A stretch of 64,000 nucleotides of DNA, from assembly GCA_036946625.1 (NCBI GenBank), contig JAQIIU010000003.1, forward strand, positions 879,961 to 943,960. Direction: 5' to 3'. Position numbers and translations under genes: made by a program. This DNA is from Methylorubrum populi. Its GTDB lineage: Bacteria > Pseudomonadota > Alphaproteobacteria > Rhizobiales > Beijerinckiaceae. This document shows positions 37,693 through 46,694 of this stretch, one piece after another. The notes beneath the pieces are model-generated. The model was not told the origin of the DNA. It worked only from the letters and a program-made list of their open reading frames with translations, and ran no database searches. Positions within the stretch are counted from its first letter, which is position 1. Each line of letters starts with the position of its first letter.

Positions 37693-38450
37693 TGCCGACC
37701 GCGCTCGCCATCTCGCCGCATCTCGACGACGCCGCCTTCTCGGCCGGCGGCACGCTGGCGCGCCTCGCCGCGCGGGGCTGGCAGGTCGTGATGGTCACGG
37801 TCTTCACCGCCTCCGTCGCGAACCCGCACGGTTTCGCCCTGGCCTGCCAGCTCGACAAGGGATTGGCGCCGGAGGTCGACTACATGGCCCTGCGCCGTGA
37901 CGAGGATCGGGCGGCGGCCGAAGCGCTCGGGATCGGGGAGCCGGTCCACCTGCCGTTCCGCGAAGCGCCGCACCGGGGCTACGGCTCTGCGCCCGACCTG
38001 TTCGCTCGGCTTCGCCCCGACGACCGGATCGGGCCGAACCTCGCCGACGCCTTCGAGCGCTTGATGGCCGATACCGGGCCCGACCTGATCCTCGCGCCGC
38101 AGGCCGTGGGCGGGCACGTCGATCACGTGCAGGTGGTGCGGGCCTTTCGCGGCGCGCAGCCGCCGCTGCCGGTGCTGTGGTGGCGCGACTTCCCCTACAC
38201 CGTGCGCGACGCCGAACCGAAGGAGCCGCTGCGGGCGGTCTTCGAGGGGTTGCCCGAGCAGGTCGTGCGCCTCGACGGGGAGGCCGGGCGGCGCAAGGCG
38301 GAGGCCTGCGGGGCTTACGGTTCGCAGATCGGCTTCCAGTTCGGCGGCCTCGAAGGCCTCCGGGCGTGCCTGGCGGCGGAGGATCGCGTCGAGCGCTTCC
38401 GCCTGCAGGGCCGGCTTCCGCCCGGTCTGGCCGATGCCGGTTTCGCCTGA
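37692..38450 (+). CDS. PIG-L/LmbE-family deacetylase
   Basis: 252-residue zinc deacetylase of the LmbE/MshB family. The zinc motif is AISPHLDDAAFSAGGTLA (His10, Asp12, Asp13) and the third ligand region is GGHVDHVQVV. Members remove acetyl groups from GlcNAc-type residues in mycothiol, bacillithiol and GPI pathways. Here it would follow the coupled glycosyltransferase to give a free glucosamine amine, a natural handle for the YcaO or methyltransferase steps. The Glu of the usual PDDE is Ala, as in a common LmbE subgroup. Confidence 0.88.
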   Translation: MPTALAISPHLDDAAFSAGGTLARLAARGWQVVMVTVFTASVANPHGFALACQLDKGLAPEVDYMALRRDEDRAAAEALGIGEPVHLPFREAPHRGYGSAPDLFARLRPDDRIGPNLADAFERLMADTGPDLILAPQAVGGHVDHVQVVRAFRGAQPPLPVLWWRDFPYTVRDAEPKEPLRAVFEGLPEQVVRLDGEAGRRKAEACGAYGSQIGFQFGGLEGLRACLAAEDRVERFRLQGRLPPGLADAGFA

Positions 38451-39159
38451 CGCGCCCAAGAGCCTGCGCGATCCCGCCCTCCTCGAAGCGCGCCGGGCGA
38501 TGGCCGACGCGCCGCATGTCCGGCCCCTGCGCGACTTCGCGAAACGGATTTCCGCCGAGCGCGGGGCCGACGTGCCCGACCCCGATCCCCTCGACGGCGG
38601 GGTGGAGGCGCGGCTGCTCCTGCTCCTCGAAACGCCCGGTCCTTCGATCGGCCGCACCGGCTTCGTCTCCCGCGACAACGCCACCGGCACCGCCGCGAAC
38701 CTGTTCCGCTTCCTCGCCGAGGCCGGCATCGCCCGGCGCGACACCCTGATCTGGAACGCCGTGCCCTGGGTGATCCATGCGCCCGGCGCCCTGAACCGCG
38801 CCCCTCGCCGCTCGGAGGCGGCCGCGGCCGCCCCCTACTTCGCGCCGCTGCTCGTCCTGCTGCCGCGCCTCGCGGTGGTGGTCGCGGCGGGACGCTTCGC
38901 GCAAGCGGCCGCGGCGCCGTTGAGCGCCTTGCGGCCGGACCTTCCGGTGCTGCCGATCCCGCATCCGAGCCCGACCCATGTCTGCACCGCGCCGAGCGTG
39001 CGCGGGCGTATCCTGGCTGGATTGACGGAGGCCGCGGTGCGGCTCGCGGCGCCGCAAGGTCGAGATGCCGGCATTTCGGCCGTATTGCCGGTGCAGGGCG
39101 GGCTCGCGGGCGTCGGCCGTCCCTGGCCTTTGACGGACGAAGCCCCTAAATGCCCGTGA
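38434..39159 (+). CDS. Uracil-DNA glycosylase superfamily protein
   Basis: 241 residues. It has the UDG-fold landmarks LLLLETPGPSIGRTGFVSRD (motif A region), NATGTAANLFRFL, LIWNAVPW and the C-terminal PHPSPTH (motif B). The family removes uracil or related bases from DNA, but this branch is poorly studied and the catalytic acid cannot be assigned. It starts 17 bases inside the PIG-L gene, so it is translated with the cluster although its usual role is unrelated to small-molecule synthesis. Confidence 0.75.
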   Translation: MPVSPDAPKSLRDPALLEARRAMADAPHVRPLRDFAKRISAERGADVPDPDPLDGGVEARLLLLLETPGPSIGRTGFVSRDNATGTAANLFRFLAEAGIARRDTLIWNAVPWVIHAPGALNRAPRRSEAAAAAPYFAPLLVLLPRLAVVVAAGRFAQAAAAPLSALRPDLPVLPIPHPSPTHVCTAPSVRGRILAGLTEAAVRLAAPQGRDAGISAVLPVQGGLAGVGRPWPLTDEAPKCP

Positions 39160-39173
39160 GCGGGTCCTGACGG

Positions 39174-40298
39174 ATGCCGCCCGGGATGCCCGCGCTTCAG
39201 ACGCGCGAAGCGGGCGACCAGCGGAGGCGGACGCCGTTCCACATGAGTTCTGCCGGGAAGCACAGGACGGTCGCCGAGGCGGAGCCGGCCGAGGCGAGCC
39301 GCGAGGCTGCCGCCGGGTCGAAGGGGGCGGGCAAGCGCGGGCGCTACGCCTGGATCGGCACGCTCGCCAGCGTCGTCCTCATCGTCGCCTCCCTCGGGGT
39401 GCTGTGGAAGCTCTCGGAAGAGATCACCTGGGCCGAGTTGCGGAAGGCGTTCACCGGCGTCACGAACGCGCAGCTCGCCGAGGCCTTCGCCGCCGTCGCC
39501 GTCAGCTACCTGTTCCTCACCTGCTACGACGCGCTGGCCCTGCGCCAGCTCCGGCTGAAGATGCCCTACCGCATCACCGCGCTCGCCTCCTTCACCAGCT
39601 ACGCGGTGAGCTTCACCCTCGGCTTCCCGCTCATCACCGCGGCGGCGATCCGCTATTGGATCTACTCGAAGCGCGGGCTCTCCGCGGCCAGGATCGCGGC
39701 ACTCACGGTGATCGCCGGCTTCACCTTCTGGCTCGGCATGGGCGTGGTGCTGGGCTTCAGCCTCATCATCGAGGCGGGCCAACTCGCGAGCCTCACCTTC
39801 AAGAGCATCGGCGTCAACAGCAGCGTACGCCTCAACCAGATCCTCGGCTTCGGCACGCTCGGCCTCGTGCTCGTCTATCTCGCCTGGGTGTCGGTGAAGC
39901 GGCGCTACATCAAGGTCCGCCATTGGCAGCTCGAACTGCCCGGCGCGACGGTCTCGTTCAGCCAGATGCTGGTCGGCATCGGCGATGTCTGCGCCGCGGC
40001 GGCCGTGCTCTACCTGCTGATGCCCGCGGGCCTGAACCTCGCCTTCACCACCTTCCTGGCGATCTACGTGCTCGCCGCGATGCTCGGCATCGCCTCGAAC
40101 GCCCCGGGCGGCATCGGCGTGTTCGAGGCGACCGTGCTGCTCGCCCTGTCCTACCTGCCCCGCGACGAGGTGCTGGGCTCGCTGCTGCTGTTCCGGGTCT
40201 GCTACTATCTCGTCCCCTTCGTCCTCGCGCTGCTGATGCTCGGCCTCTACGAGGGGATGCTGCGGCTGCGTCGGCGCCGGGCGGCGAACGACCCGTGA
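39174..40298 (+). CDS. UPF0104/LPG-synthase-type integral membrane protein
   Basis: 374-residue protein with a hydrophilic N-terminus (about 55 residues) and about eight transmembrane segments. It has the flippase-like domain of lysylphosphatidylglycerol synthases (SYAVSFTLGFPLITAAAIRY, SNAPGGIGVFEATVLLAL) but not the C-terminal synthase domain. Such proteins move lipids or other amphipathic molecules, so export of the cluster product is possible. ATG 39174 gives the longest product; ATG 39243 is an alternative, and neither has a clear ribosome site. Last gene of the run. Confidence 0.8.
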   Translation: MPPGMPALQTREAGDQRRRTPFHMSSAGKHRTVAEAEPAEASREAAAGSKGAGKRGRYAWIGTLASVVLIVASLGVLWKLSEEITWAELRKAFTGVTNAQLAEAFAAVAVSYLFLTCYDALALRQLRLKMPYRITALASFTSYAVSFTLGFPLITAAAIRYWIYSKRGLSAARIAALTVIAGFTFWLGMGVVLGFSLIIEAGQLASLTFKSIGVNSSVRLNQILGFGTLGLVLVYLAWVSVKRRYIKVRHWQLELPGATVSFSQMLVGIGDVCAAAAVLYLLMPAGLNLAFTTFLAIYVLAAMLGIASNAPGGIGVFEATVLLALSYLPRDEVLGSLLLFRVCYYLVPFVLALLMLGLYEGMLRLRRRRAANDP

Positions 40299-40320
40299 TC
40301 CGGCCGGCCCGCTGGCGTCG

Positions 40321-41601
40321 ATGACGACGAACCCGGCCCGTCCCGCGTGGCTCGGCGCGACCATGGCGGTCGCGGTCATCGTCTTCGCCGAGGCGATCGG
40401 CGGCACCGTCGATACGGCGCTGATGCTCGCTGCCGCGCTTGCCCTGCTCGTCGGCGGGGTGCTGGGGCGCGGGGGGCGGGCCGCGATGGTGCCGCTGCGC
40501 GAGACCGGCGTGCCGCAGCGGCACGCCATCGCCGAAGCGCTGCTCGCCAACATCCCCGATCCCGTCATCCTGGTCGATCGCCGGGTGGTGGTGATCGAGG
40601 CCAACCCCGCGGCCCGTCGGCTGCTGCCCGGGCTGAAGCTGCGCCACCCGCTCTCCTTCTCCTTGCGCGCGCCCGACGTGCTCGACGGCATCGAGGAGGT
40701 GCTCCGCACCGGCTCCGCGGTGAGGACCGAGTATACCGCCCGCGTGCCGACCGAGCGCGCCTTCGAGGTACAGATCGGCGCCCTGCCGATGCCCGACGGC
40801 TCCGAGGGCGGCGAGGCCAACGTCGTGCTGTTCCTGCGCGACCTCACCGAGGCCCGCCGCCTGGAGGCGATGCGGGTCGATTTCGTCGCCAATGCCAGCC
40901 ACGAGCTGCGCACGCCGCTCGCCGCCCTGCTCGGCTTCATCGAGACCCTCCAGGGCCCCGCCCGCGACGATGCGGGCGCGCGCGAAAGATTCCTCGGCAT
41001 CATGCGCATGCAGGCGCAGCGGATGACGCGGCTCATCGACGACCTGCTCTCGCTCTCGCGCATCGAACTGCACGAGCACGTCGCCCCGACCCGGACCGTC
41101 GATCTCGGCCGCATCGCCCGGCAGATGGTCGACATGCAGGCGCCGCTCGCCCGCGAACGCGGCGTCGAATTGAAGGTCGAGCGGCCCGAGATCCCGCTCC
41201 CGGTTCTCGGCGACCGGGACGAGCTGCTGCGCGTCATCGAGAATCTCGTCGAGAACGCGGTGAAGTACGGCGGCAGCGGCGGCGTGGTCGCCGTCTCCCT
41301 CGATCGCGTCGAGGCGCCGGACGGGCGCGGGGCCCGGATCGAGCTGTGCGTGCGCGACGAGGGACCGGGCATCGCCGCCGAGCATATCCCGCGGCTGACC
41401 GAGCGCTTCTACCGGGTCGACACCGCGTCGAGCCGCCAGCAGGGCGGCACCGGGCTCGGGCTCGCCATCGTCAAGCACACGCTCAAACGCCACCGCGGCA
41501 AGCTCGTCATCGAGAGCGAGCCGGGCCGGGGAACCACCGCGCGGGTGAGCCTGCCGGAGCATCGGCCGGAGGCGGCGGTCATCGGGCCGCCCCCGGAATG
41601 A
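40321..41601 (+). CDS. phoR: PhoR-like sensor histidine kinase
   Basis: 426-residue membrane kinase. Two hydrophobic segments (residues about 8-48) are followed by a PAS domain (about 75-175: DPVILVDRRVVVIEANPAAR), an H-box NASHELRTPLAALLGFIETL, and an ATPase domain with VIENLVENAVKYG (N-box), RDEGPGIA (G1) and GGTGLGLAIVKHTLKRH (G2). The spacing and the short periplasmic loop are those of PhoR, the phosphate-starvation sensor. The partner phoB and the pst genes are not downstream here, so the assignment rests on architecture. Confidence 0.85.
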   Translation: MTTNPARPAWLGATMAVAVIVFAEAIGGTVDTALMLAAALALLVGGVLGRGGRAAMVPLRETGVPQRHAIAEALLANIPDPVILVDRRVVVIEANPAARRLLPGLKLRHPLSFSLRAPDVLDGIEEVLRTGSAVRTEYTARVPTERAFEVQIGALPMPDGSEGGEANVVLFLRDLTEARRLEAMRVDFVANASHELRTPLAALLGFIETLQGPARDDAGARERFLGIMRMQAQRMTRLIDDLLSLSRIELHEHVAPTRTVDLGRIARQMVDMQAPLARERGVELKVERPEIPLPVLGDRDELLRVIENLVENAVKYGGSGGVVAVSLDRVEAPDGRGARIELCVRDEGPGIAAEHIPRLTERFYRVDTASSRQQGGTGLGLAIVKHTLKRHRGKLVIESEPGRGTTARVSLPEHRPEAAVIGPPPE

Positions 41602-41617
41602 GGCCTTTCGCTCCATC

Positions 41618-41711
41618 GAAGACCAACCGGCGACGATCTTGACGCATCGCCGGTTGCCCGCGCGGCGGCGGGCGTTCGCCGGACGCGGGGAAGTCGACCA
41701 TCGGTCGGCTT
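41618..41711 (-). repeat. Dispersed repeat (GACCGATGGTCGG / GCCGGTTGGTC ends), copy 2
   Basis: Inverted relative to the copy at 21207: GAAGACCAACCGGCGACGAT, GCATCGCCGGTTGCCCGCG and GGACGCGGGGAAGTCGACCA with TCGGTCGG. It lies between phoR and the copA operator. Confidence 0.75.
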
Positions 41712-41753
41712 CCAGGCGGCTTGGTAGAAGACGTCCGCGCGATCGGAAGACCC

Positions 41754-41784
41754 TTGACCTTCCCATGATGGGAAGGTCCATCTG
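41754..41784 (+). promoter_or_regulatory. CueR-type operator and promoter of copA
   Basis: TTGACC (-35) overlaps a perfect 11+1+11 dyad GACCTTCCCAT-G-ATGGGAAGGTC (41756-41778), the CueR consensus ACCTTCC...GGAAGGT. A 19-base spacer, the hallmark of MerR-family promoters, puts a weak -10 at 41779-41784. The transcription start would then fall at about the ATG of copA (41792), so the mRNA may be leaderless. Confidence 0.85.
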
Positions 41785-41791
41785 AAGCGGC

Positions 41792-44284
41792 ATGGATACC
41801 GTTCTGAACCGCCCCGCCATGCCGCCCGCGCCTTCCCTGCGGAGCGCGCCGCTGATCCTGCCCGTCGAGGGCATGAGCTGCGCCTCCTGTGTCGGCCGCG
41901 TCGAGCGCGCGCTCGCCGCCCTGCCCGGCGCGGCGGACGTGTCGGTCAACCTCGCCACGGGCCGGGCGAGCCTCAGGCTCGCGGAGGGCACACCGCCGTC
42001 GCAGGCCGTCGAGGCCATCCGCGCGGCGGGCTACGACGTGCCCGAGGCCGTCACCGCCGTCGCCGTCGAGGGCATGAGCTGCGCCTCCTGCGTCGGCCGC
42101 GTCGAGCGGGCGCTGACGGCCTTGCCCGGTGCGGTCTCGGCCAGCGTCAACCTCGCCACCGGCCGGGCCGAGTTGCGCCACGCGGCCGGCGCCGTCTCGA
42201 CCGCCGATGTCGAGGCGGCGGTGCGGGCGGCGGGCTACGAGCCGCGCTCCCTCGAAGCCGCGCAGGACGCCGGGCACGCGGAGCGGCAGGAGCGGGAGGC
42301 GTCGGCGCTGCGCCGCGACCTCGTCCTGGCGGCCGTGCTCTCCGCGCCCGTCGTCGTCCTCGACATGGGCGGCCACCTGCTGCCGGGCTTCCACCATGCC
42401 GTGACGGATTGGCTCGGCCGGAGCGGCCTCGCCTGGGGGCAGGCGGGGCTGGCGACGCTGGTTCTGGCCGGGCCCGGCCGCCGCTTCTTCCGGGTCGGCG
42501 TGCCGAACCTCCTGCGCGGTCACCCCGACATGAACGCGCTCGTCGCCCTCGGTGCCGGCGCGGCCTACCTCTTCTCCCTCGTCTCGACGGTCACGCCGTG
42601 GTGGCTGCCGGCGGGTTCCGCGCACCTCTACTTCGAGGCGAGCGTCCTCATCGTCACCCTGATCCTGCTCGGGCGCACGCTGGAGGCGCGGGCCAGGGGC
42701 CGGGCCGGCGCGGCCATCGCCCGGCTGATCGACCTCTCGCCCAGGACCGCCCGGCTGGTGGAGGCGGCGGGCGAGCGCGAGGTGCCGGCCGCCGCCCTGC
42801 GCGTCGGCGACCGGGTGCGGGTCCGCCCCGGCGAGCGCGTGCCGGCGGACGGGACGGTCGCGTCCGGTGCCTCCTTCGTCGACGAGAGCATGATCACCGG
42901 CGAGCCGGTGCCGGTGGAGAAGGGCCGGGGCGCCCGCGTCGTCGGCGGCACGCTCAACACCACGGGCAGCTTCGACCTCACCGTGGACCGCACCGGCGCC
43001 GACACGGCGCTCGCCCGGATCGTGCGGATGGTCGAGGCGGCGCAGGGCGGCAAGCTGCCGATCCAGGCTCTGGTCGACCGGGTCACCCTGTGGTTCGTGC
43101 CCGCCGTCATCGCGATCGCCGCGCTGACCTTCCTCGGCTGGCTCGTCCTCGGCCCGGCGCCCGCCCTCGGCCACGCCCTGGTCGCGGCGATCGCGGTGCT
43201 CATCATCGCCTGTCCCTGCGCCATGGGGCTGGCGACGCCGGTCTCGATCATGGTCGGCACCGGCCGGGCGGCGGAGCGGGGCGTGCTGTTCCGCCAGGGC
43301 GCCGCGCTCCAGGCACTGCGGGACGCCCGCGTCGTCGCCCTCGACAAGACCGGCACCCTGACCGAGGGCCGTCCCCGGCTGACCGACCTCGTGACGGCAT
43401 CCGGCTTCTCCCGCGAGACCGTGCTGGCGCTGGCGGGCGCCGTCGAGGCCCGCTCGGAACATCCGGTCGCCCGTGCGATCGCCGGGGCGGCGCGGGAGGC
43501 CGGCGCGCTCGTCCGGGCGGACGGCTTCGAGGCCTTGCCCGGCCACGGCGCCTCGGCCCGGGTCGAGGGGCGGCCGGTGGCGCTCGGCAACCGCCGCTGC
43601 ATGGAGCGTCTCGGCGTCGCCACCGATGCGCTCGAAGGCGAGGCGGCGCGGCTCGCAGGCGAGGGCAAGAGCCCGATCTTCGTCGCCGTGGATCGGCGGC
43701 TCGCTGCTCTCGTCGCCGTGGCCGATCCGGTCAAGCCGGAGGCGCGGGCCGCGCTCGACGCGCTGCGCGCCCGCGGGATCACGGTGGCGATGCTGACGGG
43801 CGACGCCCGCGCCACGGCCGAAGCGGTCGCCCGCGGGCTCGGCATCACGGAGGTCGAGGCCGAGGTGCTGCCGGAGGGCAAGGTCGCGGCCCTGCGCACC
43901 TTGCGCGCGGCGCACGGACCGGTCGCCTTCGTCGGCGACGGCATCAACGACGCGCCCGCTCTCGCCGAGGCGGATGTCGGCATCGCCATCGGCACCGGCA
44001 CCGACGTCGCGGTGGAGAGCGCCGACGTGGTGCTGATGTCGGGGGCGCTCGGCGGCTTGGTCGAGGCCGTGGCCCTGTCGCGGGCGACGCTCGCCAACAT
44101 CCGCCAGAACCTGTTCTGGGCGTTCGCCTACAACGCCGCGCTGATTCCGGTGGCGGCGGGGGTGCTCGCGGCCTTCGGGGGCCCGCAGCTCTCGCCGGTT
44201 CTGGCCGCGGGGGCGATGGCGCTCTCCAGCGTCTTCGTCGTCGGCAACGCCCTGCGCCTGCGCCGGGCGGGCACTGCGGCATGA
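41792..44284 (+). CDS. copA: Copper-exporting P1B-type ATPase
   Basis: 830-residue Cu(I) exporter of the inner membrane. Two N-terminal HMA domains each carry GMSCASC (residues about 29 and 92). The membrane metal site is ACPCAMG (CPC); other signatures are DKTGTLTEG (phosphorylated Asp), [18 protein letters not shown] (SEHP) and [16 protein letters not shown], with eight predicted transmembrane segments. The two HMA domains are nearly identical in their central 15 residues, suggesting duplication. It is driven by the CueR-type promoter and overlaps the regulator gene by 4 bases. Confidence 0.96.
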   Translation: MDTVLNRPAMPPAPSLRSAPLILPVEGMSCASCVGRVERALAALPGAADVSVNLATGRASLRLAEGTPPSQAVEAIRAAGYDVPEAVTAVAVEGMSCASCVGRVERALTALPGAVSASVNLATGRAELRHAAGAVSTADVEAAVRAAGYEPRSLEAAQDAGHAERQEREASALRRDLVLAAVLSAPVVVLDMGGHLLPGFHHAVTDWLGRSGLAWGQAGLATLVLAGPGRRFFRVGVPNLLRGHPDMNALVALGAGAAYLFSLVSTVTPWWLPAGSAHLYFEASVLIVTLILLGRTLEARARGRAGAAIARLIDLSPRTARLVEAAGEREVPAAALRVGDRVRVRPGERVPADGTVASGASFVDESMITGEPVPVEKGRGARVVGGTLNTTGSFDLTVDRTGADTALARIVRMVEAAQGGKLPIQALVDRVTLWFVPAVIAIAALTFLGWLVLGPAPALGHALVAAIAVLIIACPCAMGLATPVSIMVGTGRAAERGVLFRQGAALQALRDARVVALDKTGTLTEGRPRLTDLVTASGFSRETVLALAGAVEARSEHPVARAIAGAAREAGALVRADGFEALPGHGASARVEGRPVALGNRRCMERLGVATDALEGEAARLAGEGKSPIFVAVDRRLAALVAVADPVKPEARAALDALRARGITVAMLTGDARATAEAVARGLGITEVEAEVLPEGKVAALRTLRAAHGPVAFVGDGINDAPALAEADVGIAIGTGTDVAVESADVVLMSGALGGLVEAVALSRATLANIRQNLFWAFAYNAALIPVAAGVLAAFGGPQLSPVLAAGAMALSSVFVVGNALRLRRAGTAA

Positions 44285-44697
44285 GCGGGCGATCCGTCAC
44301 CATCGGCGAGGCGGCCCGCGCCACCGGCGTCTCGGCCAAGATGATCCGCTATTACGAGGAGACCGGCCTGCTCGGGCCCGCCGGGCGGACGGCCTCCGGC
44401 TATCGCGTCTACGGCGCGGGCGATCTCCACGCCCTGCGCTTCGTGCGCCGCGCCCGCGATCTCGGCTTCTCCGTGCGCGAGATCGCCGACCTGCTGGCGC
44501 TGTGGCATGATCGCTCCCGCGCCAGCGCCGCGGTGAAGGCGGTGGCGCTCGACCATGTGGCGGACCTGCGCCGCCGCATCGGCGAACTGGAGGCCATGGC
44601 CCGCACCCTCGAACATCTGGCCGAGCGCTGCGGCGGCGACGCGCGGCCGGACTGCCCGATCCTCGACGATCTGGCAGGGGCCGCGGACGCACCGTGA
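44281..44697 (+). CDS. cueR: MerR-family copper-responsive regulator
   Basis: 138-residue MerR-family activator. The winged helix-turn-helix is [20 protein letters not shown] with [16 protein letters not shown], followed by a long dimerisation helix. The metal-binding loop is CGGDARPDC, a Cys-x7-Cys spacing as in CueR for monovalent Cu/Ag. It begins inside the copA stop (ATGA overlap), so activator and pump form a self-regulating pair from the operator at 41756. Confidence 0.93.
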   Translation: MSGRSVTIGEAARATGVSAKMIRYYEETGLLGPAGRTASGYRVYGAGDLHALRFVRRARDLGFSVREIADLLALWHDRSRASAAVKAVALDHVADLRRRIGELEAMARTLEHLAERCGGDARPDCPILDDLAGAADAP

Positions 44698-44761
44698 AGC
44701 GTCGCCGTTGACCCGCCGCTGGCCTTCTGCTTGCTGGGGCCGATCCGGAAAGGTTGGATCC

Positions 44762-45934
44762 ATGCCCGTCATCGACCGCATCGCCGATCTCTCGGAGGAG
44801 ATCGCCGCCTGGCGGCGCGATCTCCACGCGCATCCGGAGCTCCAGTACGACGTCCACCGCACCGCCGGTTTCGTCGCGGAGAAGCTGCGCGCCTTCGGCT
44901 GCGACGAGGTCGCCACCGGCATCGGCCGCACCGGCGTCGTCGGCGTGATCCGCGGCCGGTCGCACGGCTCGAACCGGGCCATCGGCCTGCGCGCCGACAT
45001 GGACGCCCTGCCGATCCATGAGATCCGCGACCTTCCCTACCGCTCGACCGTGCCGGGCAGGATGCATGCCTGCGGCCATGACGGGCACACCGCCATGCTG
45101 CTCGGTGCCGCGAAGTATCTCGCCGAGACCCGCGCCTTCGACGGCGACGCCGTGCTGATCTTCCAGCCGGCGGAGGAGGGCGGCGGCGGCGGCGAGGCCA
45201 TGGTGCAGGACGGGATGATGGAGCGCTTCGGCATCGAGGCGGTCTACGGGCTGCACAACATCCCGGACCAGCCGCTCGGCACCTTCGCGATCCGCCCGGG
45301 CCCGATCATGGCCTCGACCGACCGCTTCACGATCGCGATCGAGGGCAGGGGCGGGCACGCGGCGCTGCCGCAGGCGGCCATCGACACGGTGCTGGCGGGA
45401 AGCCACATCGTCGTGGCGCTGCAATCCATCGTCGCGCGCACCGTCGATCCGCTCGATTCGGCTGTGGTCTCGGTCTGCGCGGTGGAGGCGGGCGAGGCCT
45501 TCAACGTGCTGCCGCAGACGGCCGAATTGCGCGGCACCATGCGGGCGCTGACGCCGGCCGTGCGCGACCTGATGCGCGCGCGTCTGGTGTCCATCGTCGA
45601 GAACGTGGCCGCGGCCTTCGGGGCGCGGGCGGGCATCGATTTCGCCAGCGGCTATCCGGCGACCGAGAACCACCCGGCCGAGACGGACTTCATGGCCGAC
45701 GTCGCGGCGCAGGTCGTCGGCGAGGCCCGGGTGGATCGCGGGGTCGCCCCGATGATGGCCGCAGAGGATTTTTCCTACATGCTCGCCCACCGGCCGGGCG
45801 CCTACATCTTCATGGGCAACGGCCCCTCGGCCGGCCTGCACCACCCGGAATACGACTTCAACGACGCCGCGATCCCCTACGGCACCTCGCTGTGGGCGCG
45901 GATCATCGAGACGGGATTGCCGATCCGCGAGTGA
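44762..45934 (+). CDS. M20-family amidohydrolase (hippurate hydrolase-like)
   Basis: 390-residue metal-dependent amidohydrolase. Residues about 20-35 (WRRDLHAHPELQYDVHRTA) and the zinc/manganese motif MHACGHDGHTAMLLGAAKYL, FQPAEEGGGGGEAM and the C-terminal AAEDFSYMLAHRPGAYIFMG are typical of N-acyl-L-amino acid or hippurate amidohydrolases. The substrate is not determinable. It lies 64 bases after cueR on the same strand but has its own ribosome site, and a copper role is unlikely. Confidence 0.9.
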   Translation: MPVIDRIADLSEEIAAWRRDLHAHPELQYDVHRTAGFVAEKLRAFGCDEVATGIGRTGVVGVIRGRSHGSNRAIGLRADMDALPIHEIRDLPYRSTVPGRMHACGHDGHTAMLLGAAKYLAETRAFDGDAVLIFQPAEEGGGGGEAMVQDGMMERFGIEAVYGLHNIPDQPLGTFAIRPGPIMASTDRFTIAIEGRGGHAALPQAAIDTVLAGSHIVVALQSIVARTVDPLDSAVVSVCAVEAGEAFNVLPQTAELRGTMRALTPAVRDLMRARLVSIVENVAAAFGARAGIDFASGYPATENHPAETDFMADVAAQVVGEARVDRGVAPMMAAEDFSYMLAHRPGAYIFMGNGPSAGLHHPEYDFNDAAIPYGTSLWARIIETGLPIRE

Positions 45935-45967
45935 GAGCCTGTTTGACTGCAGTGATCCCATCTCGCC

Positions 45968-46076
45968 CCTCATCCTGAGGTGCCGCGTGAGCGGCCTCGA
46001 AGGGTGCTCCAGATCCCGCGTGATTCCTGGAGCCCCCTTCGAGGCCTCCGCTGCGCTCCGGCATCTCAGGATGAGG
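45968..46076 (+). repeat. About 100-bp palindromic repeat, copy 3
   Basis: From CCTCATCCTGAGGTGCCGCG to GGCATCTCAGGATGAGG. Same family as the copies flanking ycaO; it shares CTCGAAGGxTGCTCC and the outer inverted repeat. Confidence 0.85.
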
Positions 46077-46154
46077 GTCGGGATGGGAGCAGGGCTTTTC
46101 CTCTCGCCTTGCCGTGGCCTGACGAAGACACGTTGGCCGGTCAAACAGGCTCTG

Positions 46155-46320
46155 ATACGACATCCGGTTGATGAGTTCGGCCTCTCCTGCGTCATCGCGA
46201 GGCGAAGCCGTGGCGATCCAGGGCGCGCCCTTTCCGGACCTGTCGCGCCCTGGATCGCTTCGCGGCCGCTCGCGAGGACGGAGTGCGGCGAAACCCGAAG
46301 CGATCGATCGGAAACGGTAT
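46155..46320 (-). repeat. 166-bp element, copy 3
   Basis: Exactly 166 bp from ATACGACATCCGGTTGATG to GATCGGAAACGGTAT, inverted relative to copies 1 and 2. Flanked by G on the left and GAG on the right (GA|TACG...GTAT|GA). Confidence 0.88.
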
Positions 46321-46454
46321 GAGACGACGCGAGCCTTGCTCGGTCCGGTCGAAAACCGCTGCGGCACGGCCGAATGCGATGCTTCGGCGTCCGGCGCTTT
46401 TTGTGGGCATTTGTCCCACATAATCCGGAAACAAACCCGCGTCAGACACGGCGG

Positions 46455-46694
46455 ATGCCCCCGACGGACATCCTCCCCGTGGCCGAGCGCAGTCCCGACG
46501 AACCGCCGCGCCTCTCGTCGCGCGACCTGCTCCTGGCCCTTCTGCTCATCCTTTGGATTGCCGCCGTCCTCGCGACCGAGCCGGGACCGGTGCGGCCGCC
46601 GCCGCCGCTCGTCCCCTACGGTGCGGCGGATGCGGCCTCACCGGCCACCGCTTCCAGCGCGCCGATATCGCCGCCGCCGATCAGGGGCAGGTGA
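46455..46694 (+). CDS. Possible small membrane protein
   Basis: 79 residues from ATG 46455 with one hydrophobic segment (LLLALLLILWIAAVLA, residues about 26-41), flanked by a charged N-terminus and a Pro/Ala-rich tail. No family recognised and no strong ribosome site. Its last 79 bases are antisense to the 3' end of the acetyltransferase gene, so it may be chance. Confidence 0.35.
   Translation: MPPTDILPVAERSPDEPPRLSSRDLLLALLLILWIAAVLATEPGPVRPPPPLVPYGAADAASPATASSAPISPPPIRGR

Larger units (their letters stand above)
45935..46454. other. Intergenic region filled by two repeats
   Basis: 520 bases without a convincing gene. It holds the third 100-bp palindrome (45968-46076) and copy 3 of the 166-bp element (46155-46320). 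Confidence 0.7.

Noticed and set aside
29217..38450. Complete mycothiol pathway
   Set aside because: Only Ino1-, MshA- and MshB-like functions are present. No Cys ligase (MshC-like) or acetyltransferase (MshD-like) occurs in or near the cluster, and mycothiol is an actinobacterial thiol.
40321..44697. Copper pump as part of the inositol/YcaO cluster (metal-chelator export)
   Set aside because: The phoR-like gene, a repeat and a dedicated CueR promoter separate copA from the cluster, so shared function is not supported by layout.
45968..46320. CRISPR-like repeat cluster
   Set aside because: The repeats are long, palindromic, of different families and without regular spacers.
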